From Nocardioides pelophilus (lineage in GTDB: Bacteria; Actinomycetota; Actinomycetes; Propionibacteriales; Nocardioidaceae): 64,000 nt of DNA. The stretch covers positions 39,121 to 103,120 of the forward strand of contig NZ_JACEHF010000003.1 in NCBI RefSeq assembly GCF_014180685.1, given 5' to 3'. Position 1 is the first letter of the stretch. Each line of letters opens with the position of its first letter. Positions 26,059 to 33,973 of this stretch are shown one piece after another. The notes under the pieces are model-generated. The model did not search any database. It was not told where the DNA came from and was given only the letters and a program-made list of their open reading frames with translations. A program made the position numbers and the translations under genes.

Positions 26059-27231
26059 CTACAGGGCGCCGTCCAGCCGGTCCAGCGCGGTCTCGATGTC
26101 GGCGGCGGTGCCGGCGAAGCTGAAGCGCAGGAAGCGGCCGCCCTCCGCGGTGTCGAAGTCGATGCCGCTGGCGACCGCGACACCGGTCCGTGCCAGCAGG
26201 TCGCGCGCGAAGGCCATCGAGTCGTCGGTGAGGTGGCCGACGTCGGCGTACGCGTAGAACGCGCCGTCGGCAGGAGCGAGCCGGTCGATGCCGAGCCGCT
26301 CCAGGCCGGCGAGGAGGAGCTCCCGGTTGCCGGCGTAGCGGCGCACGTGACCGTCGAGCTCGGCGTACGACGCCGCGTCGAACGCGGCCAATGCCGCGCG
26401 TTGCGCGAGCACGGGCGGGCAGATGCTGAAGTTGCCGGTGAGGACGTCGACCGACCGGGTCAGCCGGGCGGGGGTGAGCATCCAGCCGAGCCGCCAGCCG
26501 GTCATCGAGAAGTACTTCGAGAACGAGCCGAACACGATCGCCTCGCGGCTGGTCTCCCAGGCGGAGCGGCTGAGCGTCGGCTCGCCGTACTCGATCCCGT
26601 GGTAGATCTCGTCGGAGATCAGCTGCACGCCGGTCTCTTCACACCAGCGCGCGATCGCCGCCAGCTCGTCGGGCAGCAGCATGGTGCCGGTCGGGTTGGC
26701 CGGGCTGGCGACCACCAGGCCGGCGATCGGACCGGCGGCGTGGAGCTCGGCGAGCTGCTCGACGGTCGGCTGGAAGCGGGTCTCCGGCCCGGTCGCGATC
26801 TCGACCACCTCGCAGCCGAGCGCTGCCAGCACGTTGCGGTAGCAGGGGTAGCCCGGCCGGGCGATCGCCACCCGGTCGCCGGCGTCGAAGGCCGCGAGGA
26901 ACGCGAGCAGGAAGCCGCCGCTCGAGCCGGTCGTCACCACCACGTCGTCGGCGGAGACGTCGATCCCGTAGCGGCGCCGGTGGTGGTCGGCGATCGCCGC
27001 CCGCAGCTCCACGATCCCGATCGCCGGCGTGTAGCCGAGCGGGTCGCCCGAGCCGAGCAGCCGCACCGCCTCCGCGTTGACCGGCTGCGGCGCCCCGCTG
27101 CTGGGCTGGCCCGCGAGCAGGTTGACCAGGTCGCCGTGCGTGCGCTGCCGCTCGGCGGACAGCGCGAGCAGGTCCATCACGTGGAACGGCGGCACGTTCG
27201 CGCGTTGCGCGGCCGCCAGGCGGGAGGTCAC
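26059..27231 (-). CDS. Class I/II PLP-dependent aminotransferase
   Basis: The protein has 390 residues. It is a fold-type I aminotransferase with TTGSSGGFLLAF, ASPANPTGT, DEIYHGIEYG and the PLP-lysine motif SFSKYFSMTGWRLGW. These features match AspC/MalY-type enzymes of broad amino-acid specificity. The start at 27231 is the first in-frame start clear of the repeat block that precedes the gene. There is no operon partner. Its substrate is not evident from context. Confidence 0.9.
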   Translation of the reverse strand: MTSRLAAAQRANVPPFHVMDLLALSAERQRTHGDLVNLLAGQPSSGAPQPVNAEAVRLLGSGDPLGYTPAIGIVELRAAIADHHRRRYGIDVSADDVVVTTGSSGGFLLAFLAAFDAGDRVAIARPGYPCYRNVLAALGCEVVEIATGPETRFQPTVEQLAELHAAGPIAGLVVASPANPTGTMLLPDELAAIARWCEETGVQLISDEIYHGIEYGEPTLSRSAWETSREAIVFGSFSKYFSMTGWRLGWMLTPARLTRSVDVLTGNFSICPPVLAQRAALAAFDAASYAELDGHVRRYAGNRELLLAGLERLGIDRLAPADGAFYAYADVGHLTDDSMAFARDLLARTGVAVASGIDFDTAEGGRFLRFSFAGTAADIETALDRLDGAL

Positions 27232-27285
27232 AGGCCGATTGTGTCAGTGCGTCGCAGGTCGAGGTGCGAGCGCAAGCACAGCCCG

Positions 27286-27393
27286 CCGCTGGTTGAGGTG
27301 CGAGCGCAGCGAGCCTCGAAACCAAGGCGGGTGTGGGGTCGTCGGGCGGCCGCTGGTTGAGGTGCGAGCGCAGCGAGCCTCGAAACCAAGGCG
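27286..27393 (+). repeat. Two 44-bp dispersed-repeat modules (direct copies)
   Basis: Two identical 44-bp copies (27286-27329 and 27350-27393) begin CCGCTGGTTGAGGTGCGAGC and end CCTCGAAACCAAGGCG. Each contains internal dyad symmetry around GCGCAGCG. A third inverted copy stands at 27873-27916, and close relatives occur at 49784-49910. They look like actinobacterial REP-type elements. Confidence 0.85.
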
Positions 27394-27401
27394 CCCGCAC
27401 G

Positions 27402-27847
27402 CCTGAACCTGCTCTGGCGCGCCGCGGGCATGCCCGGGGGTCTCGTGACGGTCGCTGCGCGACCTCCTCGACCACCGGACAGCGCGCTCGCACACCTGAA
27501 CCTGCTCTGGCGCGCCGCGGGCATGCCCGGGGGTCTCGTGACGGTCGCTGCGCGACCTCCTCGACCACCGGACAGCGCGCTCGCGCACCTGAACCTGCTC
27601 TGGCGCCCCGGGCATGCCCGGGGATCTCGTGACGGTCGCTGCGCGACCTCCTCGACCACCGGACAGCGCGCTCGCGCACCTGAACCTGCTCTGGCGCCTC
27701 GGGCATGCCCGGGGGTCTCGTGACGGTCGCTGCGCGACCTCCTCGACCACCGGACAGGGCGCTCGCACACCTGAACCTGCTCTGGCGCGCCTCGGGCATG
27801 CCAGGGGGTCTCGTGACGGTCGCTGCGCGACCTCCTCGACCACCGGA
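27402..27847 (+). repeat. Five tandem 91-93-bp repeats
   Basis: Five head-to-tail copies start at 27402, 27495, 27588, 27679 and 27770 (periods 93, 93, 91, 91). Each copy holds CCTGAACCTGCTCTGGCGC, a palindromic GGGCATGCCC, and the module GGTCTCGTGACGGTCGC..GCGACCTCCTCGACCA. Differences between copies are few, so the array is young. It lies in the 708-bp gene-free stretch 27232-27939, in which I see no gene; open frames across it are products of the repeat. Confidence 0.9.
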
Positions 27848-27872
27848 GGCCCGGGGTTGGGGAGTTGTCGGT

Positions 27873-27916
27873 GGTTTCGAGGCTCGGCCGCGGGCGGCCT
27901 CGCACCTCAACCAGCG
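27873..27916 (-). repeat. Third 44-bp dispersed-repeat module (inverted)
   Basis: It begins GGTTTCGAGGCTCGG and ends CGCACCTCAACCAGCG, the reverse of the copies at 27286 and 27350, with a diverged centre. It closes the repeat block just before the 3' end of the flavoprotein gene (27940). Confidence 0.75.
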
Positions 27917-27939
27917 ACGACGTCGGGCGGCCGCGCGGG

Positions 27940-29424
27940 TCAGCCAGCGACGACGTCGACGGACCGGCGCGCGGCGGCCTTGCCCGCCCGGCGGCCGAAG
28001 AAGGAGCCCTCGCCGAGCTGGGTGCCGGAGCAGTAACCGGCGCCGTCCTGCGCGATGTTGGAGGCGCAGGCGCCGGCGGCGTAGAGGCCGGGGATCGCGG
28101 TCCGGTCCTCGCGCAGCACCTCGCCGTCGAGGCCGGTGCGCACGCCGCCGAGGGTGAACCCGGCGTACAGCGCGGTGCCGAGGGTGAGGTCGTAGACGCC
28201 CCAGGGTCCGGTGGTCTGCGGAGCCAGCCAGTCGGGGTGCTTGTGGAAGTCGGGGTCCTCGCCGCGGGCGGCGTACTCGTTGTAGCGAGCCATGGTCGCG
28301 ACCAGCGAGCCCTCGGGCAGTTCGAGCGCCGCCTCCATCTCCTCGATCGTCTCGTAGCCGTCCTTGAGCGGGACCAGCGGCATCCGCTGCTCCTCCATGT
28401 GGTCGCTGTCGGCGATGAGGTACGCCGCGGAGTCGGGCTGCTGCAGCACGAAGTACGACGTCCGCGCGTGGTAGCTGTCCTCCGCGACGAACCGCTGGCC
28501 GAGCTTGTTGACGATCAGGCCCTTCACCAGCGATGACGGCGGGTAGAACGGGGCGGTGATGAACGGCTCGTCCATGTTCTCCAGCGCGGCACCGACCGAC
28601 TGGCCGAGACGAATCCCGAGCCCGTCGTCGTAGGTCCCGCCCAGGACGAAGAGCTTGTGCCGCATCGCCGGTGTGTAGCGGTCCAGCATGTCGTTGTTCA
28701 TGACGTAGCCGCCGGCGGCGATGACGACGGCACCGGCGCGGACGACACCGGTCTCGTCGAACTTCTTCCAGGCGAGGCCGGTCACCGCGCCGTCGTCGTC
28801 GACGACGAGGTTGGTCGCGCCGGTCTCGAACCAGACCTCGACCCCGGCCTCCTCGACCCGGTCGCGGAGCAGGTCCATCACGATCTTGGTGCCCTCGGTG
28901 TCACCGGGCACGGGCACCTTGTGCCCCCGCGGGGCGGGTGGGATCTCCTCGCGGAACGGCCACACCTTCTCGTTGCCGGTGTACATCAGGCCCTCGGTGC
29001 CCGGCTGGATGACCGCCTTGCCGGGGAAGTACGACCGCTCGAACTGGAACCCCAGCGCCTCGAGCCAGTCGAAGTGCTCGACCGATCCCTCGCAGTAGGC
29101 GCGGATCTTCTGCTCGTCGGGGTCCTTGGTGCTGGCCATCAGGTAGCGCGTCATCGCGTCGACGGAGTCCTCGTGGCCCGTCGCCTGCTGCACGGCGGTG
29201 CCGCCGCCGAGGTAGAAGTGGCCGCCCGACATGCTCGACGTACCGCCGTGGATCGCGGCCTTCTCCAGCAGCAGCACCCGAGCGCCGTCGCGCGCCGCCT
29301 CGAGCGCCGCGCAACCTCCGGCGATGCCAAAGCCGACCACGACCACGTCGAAGGTCGGGGCGTCCGCGGGGACGTCGTGGGCGGGGACGGTGGCGGGGAT
29401 GGCCAGTCCGGCAGGCTCGGTCAT
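27940..29424 (-). CDS. FAD-dependent dehydrogenase of the 3-ketosteroid-delta1-dehydrogenase/fumarate reductase flavoprotein class
   Basis: The protein has 494 residues from ATG 29424. The N-terminal FAD site GFGIAGGCAALEA is followed by LLEKAAIHGGTSSMSGG. Other landmarks are VIAAGGYVMN, GTYDDGLGIRLG and the C-terminal FAD-binding GLYAAGACASNIAQDGAGYC. The architecture fits KstD-like flavoproteins, which introduce a double bond in steroid ring A, but closely related flavoproteins use other substrates. Regulation supports a steroid or lipid role: a KstR-like operator lies ten bases upstream, overlapping the promoter (TACATT six bases before the ATG, so probably leaderless). It is a single-gene unit. 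Confidence 0.8.
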   Translation of the reverse strand: MTEPAGLAIPATVPAHDVPADAPTFDVVVVGFGIAGGCAALEAARDGARVLLLEKAAIHGGTSSMSGGHFYLGGGTAVQQATGHEDSVDAMTRYLMASTKDPDEQKIRAYCEGSVEHFDWLEALGFQFERSYFPGKAVIQPGTEGLMYTGNEKVWPFREEIPPAPRGHKVPVPGDTEGTKIVMDLLRDRVEEAGVEVWFETGATNLVVDDDGAVTGLAWKKFDETGVVRAGAVVIAAGGYVMNNDMLDRYTPAMRHKLFVLGGTYDDGLGIRLGQSVGAALENMDEPFITAPFYPPSSLVKGLIVNKLGQRFVAEDSYHARTSYFVLQQPDSAAYLIADSDHMEEQRMPLVPLKDGYETIEEMEAALELPEGSLVATMARYNEYAARGEDPDFHKHPDWLAPQTTGPWGVYDLTLGTALYAGFTLGGVRTGLDGEVLREDRTAIPGLYAAGACASNIAQDGAGYCSGTQLGEGSFFGRRAGKAAARRSVDVVAG

Positions 29425-29434
29425 GGGACAAATG

Positions 29435-29448
29435 TAGAACACGTTCCA
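29435..29448. promoter_or_regulatory. KstR-like operator (TAGAACACGTTCCA)
   Basis: Matches TNNAACNNGTTNNA with one imperfect outer pair. It abuts the predicted -10 hexamer (TACATT on the minus strand) of the flavoprotein gene, so a bound repressor would block RNA polymerase. It is also about 80 bp before the plus-strand antiporter gene. Confidence 0.65.
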
Positions 29449-29527
29449 GTTTGGGGCGACCCGTGCGGCGGGAGGCGGACGCACTAGACTGCGAATCCGC
29501 CGCCCCGACCAGGCCAGCCGAGGTGAG

Positions 29528-31048
29528 ATGACTTTCGACGTCCACCAGCTCGACACGTTTCTGCTGGTGGGGTCCGCGGTCACGCTGTTCGCCGTGCTCG
29601 CGGTGCGCGTCTCCTCGCGCGCCGGCCTGCCGAGCCTCCTCGTCTACCTGCTGATGGGCGTCCTCCTGGGCGAGTCCGTGATCGGCATCGGGTTCGACAA
29701 CGCCGAGCTCGCGCACGCCCTCGGGTTCGGTGCGCTCGCGGTGATCCTGGCCGAGGGTGGTCTGACGACGAACTGGCGCGAGACCCGGGGCTCGGTCCGG
29801 CTCGGCGTGGCGCTCGCGACGATCGGCGTGACGGTGTCGGTCGGCGTGGTCGCGGTGGGCGCCCACTACCTCCTCGGCCTGCCGTGGGAGCTCGCCGTCC
29901 TGCTCGGCGCAGTTACCTCGCCGACCGACGCCGCCGCGGTCTTCTCCGTGATCCGCGTGGTGCCCCTGCCGCGCCGGATCACGGGTGCCCTCGAGGCCGA
30001 GTCCGGCTTCAACGACGCCCCGACGGTCGTGCTGGTCACCCTGATCTCCAGCGGCGCCGCGGCCGACCACGGCCCGTTCGCCCTGGCCGGGATCATCGTC
30101 TTCGAGCTGGCCGCCGGCGTCCTGATCGGTCTCGGCGCCGGCTTCGGCGGGGCGTGGATCATGCGCCGCGCAGCCCTCCCGGCGTCCGGCCTCTACCCGA
30201 TCGCCGTGCTCTGCCTGGCGATGCTCGGGTACGGCGCCGCGGCCGCTGTCCACGCCAGCGGCTTCGCCGCGGTGTACGTCGCCGCGCTCGTGCTCGGCAA
30301 CACCGATCTCCCGCACCGCACCGTCACGAGGTCCTTCTCCGAGGGGCTCGCGTGGCTCGCGCAGATCGGGCTGTTCGTCATGCTCGGCCTCCTCCTGTCG
30401 CCGTCACGGATCACCTGGGAGACCCTGGCGATGGCGATCGGAGCCGGCTTCATCCTGACCGCGCTCGCGCGGCCGCTGTCGGTGCTGGTGAGCTCGCTGG
30501 TCCAACGGATGTCGTGGCAGGAGCTGACCTTCGTCTCGTGGGCCGGCCTGCGGGGGGCGGTGCCGATCGTCCTGGCCACGATCCCGCTCGCCGCCGAGGT
30601 CGACCAGGCCGACCTGCTCTTCGACATCGTGTTCGTGCTGGTCGTCATCGACACCGTCCTCACCGGTCCCACGCTCCCGTGGGTGGCGAAGGTGCTGCGG
30701 GTCGCTCGGCGGTCCGAACCGCGCGACATCGAACTCGAGGTGGCCCCGCTCGGCCGGGTCGCGGCCGACATGATCCAGGTCGCGATCAGTCCGCGGTCGC
30801 GCCTGCACGGCGTCGAGATCGGCGAGCTGCGGCTGCCGGAGGGTGCCTCGGTCACGCTGATCGTGCGCGAGGGGCAGACCCTGGTGCCCGAGCGCCGCAC
30901 CGTGCTGCGACACGGCGACGAGATGCTCATCGTCACGCCGCACAAGCTGCGGGAGGCGACGGAGCGGCGCCTCCGCCAGGTGAGCGCCGGAGGGCGGCTC
31001 GCCCAGTGGCTCGGTGCCGACTCGAACGACGACGAGCGCGCTCGCTGA
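29528..31048 (+). CDS. Potassium/proton antiporter (CPA1, NhaP2/CvrA type)
   Basis: The protein has 506 residues. Twelve or so hydrophobic segments cover residues 10-390, with conserved TSPTDAAAVFSV and ESGFNDAPTVV, the ion-binding Asp motifs of the CPA family, and SWAGLRGAVPIVLA. Residues about 395-490 form a soluble RCK_C/TrkA_C-like domain (APLGRVAADMIQVAISPRSR to GDEMLIVTP), which usually binds a nucleotide regulator. It exchanges cytosolic K+ or Na+ for protons at the membrane. The gene stands alone; its start has GAGGTGAG upstream. It converges on the LytR_C gene. Confidence 0.9.
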   Translation: MTFDVHQLDTFLLVGSAVTLFAVLAVRVSSRAGLPSLLVYLLMGVLLGESVIGIGFDNAELAHALGFGALAVILAEGGLTTNWRETRGSVRLGVALATIGVTVSVGVVAVGAHYLLGLPWELAVLLGAVTSPTDAAAVFSVIRVVPLPRRITGALEAESGFNDAPTVVLVTLISSGAAADHGPFALAGIIVFELAAGVLIGLGAGFGGAWIMRRAALPASGLYPIAVLCLAMLGYGAAAAVHASGFAAVYVAALVLGNTDLPHRTVTRSFSEGLAWLAQIGLFVMLGLLLSPSRITWETLAMAIGAGFILTALARPLSVLVSSLVQRMSWQELTFVSWAGLRGAVPIVLATIPLAAEVDQADLLFDIVFVLVVIDTVLTGPTLPWVAKVLRVARRSEPRDIELEVAPLGRVAADMIQVAISPRSRLHGVEIGELRLPEGASVTLIVREGQTLVPERRTVLRHGDEMLIVTPHKLREATERRLRQVSAGGRLAQWLGADSNDDERAR

Positions 31049-31076
31049 ACCGCGACCGGACGCTAGCGCCCGAGGC

Positions 31077-31595
31077 TCACGACGCGACCAGGTCGGGCGG
31101 GCTGCACACGAAGCCGTCGGTCTCGGCCTTGACGCCCTTGCGGCCGGCCTTGATGCCGGGGAACCCCTCGCCGACGACCACGGTGATCCCGGGCTCCGCG
31201 GTCGCCTGCTCGACGATCTGGGCGCTCACGAAGTAGGACTGCAGCAGCTTGGCGGCCGCGCCGTCCGGGTCGTCGGTCCAGATCACGGCGCCCATCTCTC
31301 CGGTGGGGGCCGCGGCGTTGCCCGTCGCGCCCTCCGCGAAGCCGCGGCGCGCGAGCGCCTCCATGGTCTCGCTCGCCAGGCCGTCGGTGCCGCTGGCGTT
31401 GAGCACGTTGACGTGCACCAAACCGGGCGTGACCCGGTCGCCGGCCGCGACCGGCGTCTCGATGCAGGCCGGCTGCTCCTCCGCCTCGGGAAACGGCTCC
31501 GTCACCGACGACCACGCCCAGGCCACGCCGATCACGAACACCAGGGCGAGCACCGCGAGAGTCACCGCCGACCGGGTCGTTGCCTTTGCGTCCAC
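31077..31595 (-). CDS. Membrane-anchored LytR C-terminal-domain protein
   Basis: The protein has 172 residues: one TM segment (about 12-30) and a single LytR_C domain (PF13399; VHVNVLNASGTDGLASETME). The domain has the usual NASG turn and a closing VVVGEGFPG. It lacks the LCP catalytic domain, so it is not a cell-wall ligase by itself. Stand-alone LytR_C proteins of this size are common in actinobacteria next to the small conserved gene that precedes it here (31600-31896), from which it is separated by four bases. A cell-wall-related binding role is likely. Confidence 0.85.
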   Translation of the reverse strand: MDAKATTRSAVTLAVLALVFVIGVAWAWSSVTEPFPEAEEQPACIETPVAAGDRVTPGLVHVNVLNASGTDGLASETMEALARRGFAEGATGNAAAPTGEMGAVIWTDDPDGAAAKLLQSYFVSAQIVEQATAEPGITVVVGEGFPGIKAGRKGVKAETDGFVCSPPDLVAS

Positions 31596-31599
31596 GCCG

Positions 31600-31896
31600 T
31601 CAGTCTTCCACCCTGATCACGCGGGCGTGCAGGACGTTCCGCTGCTGGAGCGCCGCCCGGAGCGCACGGTGCAGCCCGTCCTCCAGGTAGAGCTCGTCGC
31701 GCCAGAGCACGACGTGGGCGAAGAGGTCGCCGAAGAACGTCGAGTCCTCGTCGAGCAGGGCGGCGAGCTGCAACGTGTCCTTGGTCGTGACCAGCTCGTC
31801 GAGGCGCACCTGGCGCGGCGGCACGGAGGCCCACTCCCGCGAGCCCAGGCCGTGCTCCGGGTACGGACGGTCCGTCCCGACGCGCTTGAAGATCAC
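31600..31896 (-). CDS. Conserved actinobacterial protein, often labelled VapB-type antitoxin
   Basis: The protein has 98 residues from GTG 31896. The start VIFKRVG and the body RQVRLDELVTTKDTLQLAAL then LYLEDGLHRALRAALQQR are a highly conserved actinobacterial family. Databases often call it a VapB-family antitoxin, but there is no ribbon-helix-helix or AbrB motif and no toxin gene beside it. TAGACT lies eight bases upstream on the minus strand with no ribosome site, so a leaderless transcript is probable. It is operonic with the LytR_C protein gene and divergent from the DUF853 ATPase gene. Function unknown. Confidence 0.8.
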   Translation of the reverse strand: MIFKRVGTDRPYPEHGLGSREWASVPPRQVRLDELVTTKDTLQLAALLDEDSTFFGDLFAHVVLWRDELYLEDGLHRALRAALQQRNVLHARVIRVED

Positions 31897-31974
31897 GGGA
31901 CATGAGTCTAAGGCGCCACCCCAGAGCGGCCGGGGGAGTATCGGCGGCGGCCGGTTGCTCCTACAGTTCCGGCC

Positions 31975-33525
31975 ATGACGGAGGAGACCTCGCTCGAGGC
32001 ACAGGTCGGACCCGGTTACACGTTCGAGGGCCCGGCCCTCGAGCTCGGCGGTCTCATGGCCGACGCGGACACGCTGACCGGCACCCGGATCAGGATCCCG
32101 CTGGCGATGCTCAACCGGCACGGCCTGGTGGCGGGCGCGACCGGCACCGGCAAGACCAAGACCCTCCAGCTGCTCGCGGAGCAGCTCAGCACCGCCGGCG
32201 TCGCGGTCTTCGCCGCCGACATCAAGGGCGACCTGTCCGGCCTCGCGACCCCGGGCCAGGTCGCGGACAAGATCACCGCCCGGGCGACGTCGGTCGGTCA
32301 GGAGTGGACGGCGACCGGCTTCCCGGTCGAGTACTACGCGATCGGCGGCGAGGGCACCGGCATCCCCATCCGGGTCACCGTCTCCGCCTTCGGACCGCTC
32401 CTGCTCAGCCGGGTGCTCGGTCTCAACGAGACCCAGGAGTCCAGCCTCGGCCTGGTGTTCCACTACGCCGACAAGCAGGGCCTGCCGCTGCTCGACCTCG
32501 CCGACCTCCGTGCGGTGGTCCAGCACCTGACCAGCGAGGAGGGCAAGCCCGAGCTCAAGGCGCTCGGCGGCCTGTCCTCCGCGACGGCCGGTGTGATCCT
32601 CCGGGAGCTGATCGCGTTCTCCGACCAGGGGGCCGATGCGTTCTTCGGCGAGCCCGAGTTCAGCTCCGCCGACCTGCTGCAGACGGCAGCCGACGGACGC
32701 GGTGTGATCTCCCTGCTCGAGCTGCCGAACCTCCAGGACCGGCCGGCGGTCTTCTCGACGTTCCTCATGTGGCTCCTCGCCGACCTCTTCCACGACCTGC
32801 CGGAGGTCGGCGACATCGACAAGCCCAAGCTGGTCTTCTTCTTCGACGAGGCGCACCTGCTCTTCGACGACGCGTCGAAGGAGTTCCTCGCCCAGATCGC
32901 GCAGACGGTGCGGCTGATCCGGTCCAAGGGGGTCGGGGTCTTCTTCGTGACGCAGAGTCCGACGGACGTGCCCGACGACGTGCTGGCTCAGCTGGGGTCG
33001 CGGATCCAGCACCAGCTGCGGGCGCACACCCCCAACGACGCCAAGGCGCTCAAGGCGACCGTCAACACCTACCCCAACAGCGCGTACGACGACCTCGGCG
33101 AGGTCATCACCAACCTCGGCATCGGGGAGGCGGTGGTCACCGTGATGGGCGAGAGGGGAGCGCCGACCCCGGTCGCGTGGACGCGCCTCCGCGCCCCCGA
33201 GTCGTTGATGGCGCCCAGCTCGCCCGAGTCGATCGAGGCCACCGTCAAGGCCAGCCCCCGCTTCGCGTCGTACTCCGAGGTCGTGGACCGCGAGTCCGCC
33301 CGCGAGCTGCTCGCGAAGCGGCTGGAAGAGGGCGCCCGCAAGGCCGAGGAGCAGGCGGCGTCCGAGGCGAAGGCGGCTCCGAAGGGATCGAAGTCGTCCA
33401 GCCGGTCGTCCGGTGGGGCGGGCGGCGTCGTCAAGGAGGTCGTGAAGTCCTCGGCGTTCAAGGACTTCATGCGCACAGCGACCCGCGAGATCGTGCGCGG
33501 CATGTTCGGCGCCGCCCGCCGTTAG
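31975..33525 (+). CDS. DUF853/HerA-like P-loop ATPase
   Basis: The protein has 516 residues. Walker A is GATGTGKTKT (near residue 60), followed by AADIKGDLSG, Walker B KLVFFFDEAHLL (near residue 283), FVTQSPTDVP and a long Lys/Ser-rich tail (about 450-490) before a final helix. This is the bacterial HerA/DUF853 class of putative DNA-translocating ATPases, with no nuclease partner in the window. TACAGT lies seven bases before the ATG and no Shine-Dalgarno is present, so the mRNA is probably leaderless. The role in the cell is not established; a DNA-processing function is inferred from the fold. Confidence 0.88.
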   Translation: MTEETSLEAQVGPGYTFEGPALELGGLMADADTLTGTRIRIPLAMLNRHGLVAGATGTGKTKTLQLLAEQLSTAGVAVFAADIKGDLSGLATPGQVADKITARATSVGQEWTATGFPVEYYAIGGEGTGIPIRVTVSAFGPLLLSRVLGLNETQESSLGLVFHYADKQGLPLLDLADLRAVVQHLTSEEGKPELKALGGLSSATAGVILRELIAFSDQGADAFFGEPEFSSADLLQTAADGRGVISLLELPNLQDRPAVFSTFLMWLLADLFHDLPEVGDIDKPKLVFFFDEAHLLFDDASKEFLAQIAQTVRLIRSKGVGVFFVTQSPTDVPDDVLAQLGSRIQHQLRAHTPNDAKALKATVNTYPNSAYDDLGEVITNLGIGEAVVTVMGERGAPTPVAWTRLRAPESLMAPSSPESIEATVKASPRFASYSEVVDRESARELLAKRLEEGARKAEEQAASEAKAAPKGSKSSSRSSGGAGGVVKEVVKSSAFKDFMRTATREIVRGMFGAARR

Positions 33526-33559
33526 GCACCGGGGGTCAGGGGCCCGCCGGACGCGGTGG

Positions 33560-33772
33560 TCAGGCCGTCCAGCGCACCGAGTCGTCGACGAAGTCGGCGA
33601 GGGCGTGCACCCCACGCAGGTCGGTGCGCTGCTCCATCAGCCGGGTCAGGCCCTGGGAGTGGCGGTCGCGGAGGGCGGCGCGGCGCTCGAGGCTCCGGTC
33701 GACGGTGTCGGCCGGCTTGCTCGAGGCGATGCGACGGCCCGTCTGGGTCTCAGAAGTGGTCGTCTCGTTCAT
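33560..33772 (-). CDS. Small hypothetical protein
   Basis: The protein has about 70 residues from ATG 33772. It is basic and helical (RSLERRAALRDRHSQGLTRL), Thr-rich at the N-terminus, with no Cys or membrane segment and no recognised family. The region upstream (33773-33973) holds two palindromes and the lipid-operon promoter. The codon pattern is consistent with coding, but evidence is limited to the open frame and position. Confidence 0.45.
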   Translation of the reverse strand: MNETTTSETQTGRRIASSKPADTVDRSLERRAALRDRHSQGLTRLMEQRTDLRGVHALADFVDDSVRWTA

Positions 33773-33791
33773 GTCACCAAGAGTGCCCACC

Positions 33792-33844
33792 GAAACTGCA
33801 GTTTCAACGAACGAGTGGTTACAACCCGGTGTCACGGCCCGTGA
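33792..33844. promoter_or_regulatory. Two palindromes in the divergent region 33773-33973
   Basis: GAAACTGCAGTTTC (33792-33805) is a perfect 14-bp palindrome 20 bases upstream of the 33772 start codon. TCACGG-C-CCGTGA (33832-33844) is a perfect 6-1-6 repeat nearby. Both resemble TetR or similar dimer operators, but no binder can be named. Confidence 0.4.
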
Positions 33845-33942
33845 TTGTCATTACATTCGCCAAAGGACGCACGCGCGGGACGGAGGTCACAGGTCCGGGG
33901 CTTGGCGTGTCGGCGCGCTGAGCCGCATACTCGGACCAAGAG

Positions 33943-33956
33943 TAGAACGTGTTCTA
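33943..33956. promoter_or_regulatory. KstR-like operator (TAGAACGTGTTCTA)
   Basis: A perfect palindrome identical to the KstR core, 17 bases before the GTG of the five-gene lipid operon. Its right arm runs into TAGATT, a plausible -10 hexamer. It is the best of three such sites in the window. Confidence 0.75.
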
Positions 33957-33973
33957 GATTTACGGGGGACCGG

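Noticed and set aside
27402..27847. Possible CRISPR array
   Set aside because: The units are contiguous 91-93-bp copies without unique spacers, and no cas genes are in the window.
27244..27905. Several overlapping open frames (about 100-225 codons) on both strands of the repeat block
   Set aside because: They consist of translated repeat units (for example VVEEVAQRPSRD), lack ribosome sites and change with each repeat period. They are explained by the tandem DNA repeat.
31600..31896. VapB antitoxin of a toxin-antitoxin pair
   Set aside because: No toxin gene is adjacent and no DNA-binding antitoxin fold motif is visible; the neighbour is a LytR_C membrane protein.
31600..33615. Very long antisense frame across the DUF853 ATPase gene
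   Set aside because: The composition (His/Gly/Arg/Val/Leu mixture from reverse-read GC-rich codons) and absence of any domain indicate a shadow of the plus-strand gene. Only its last 98 codons belong to a real gene.
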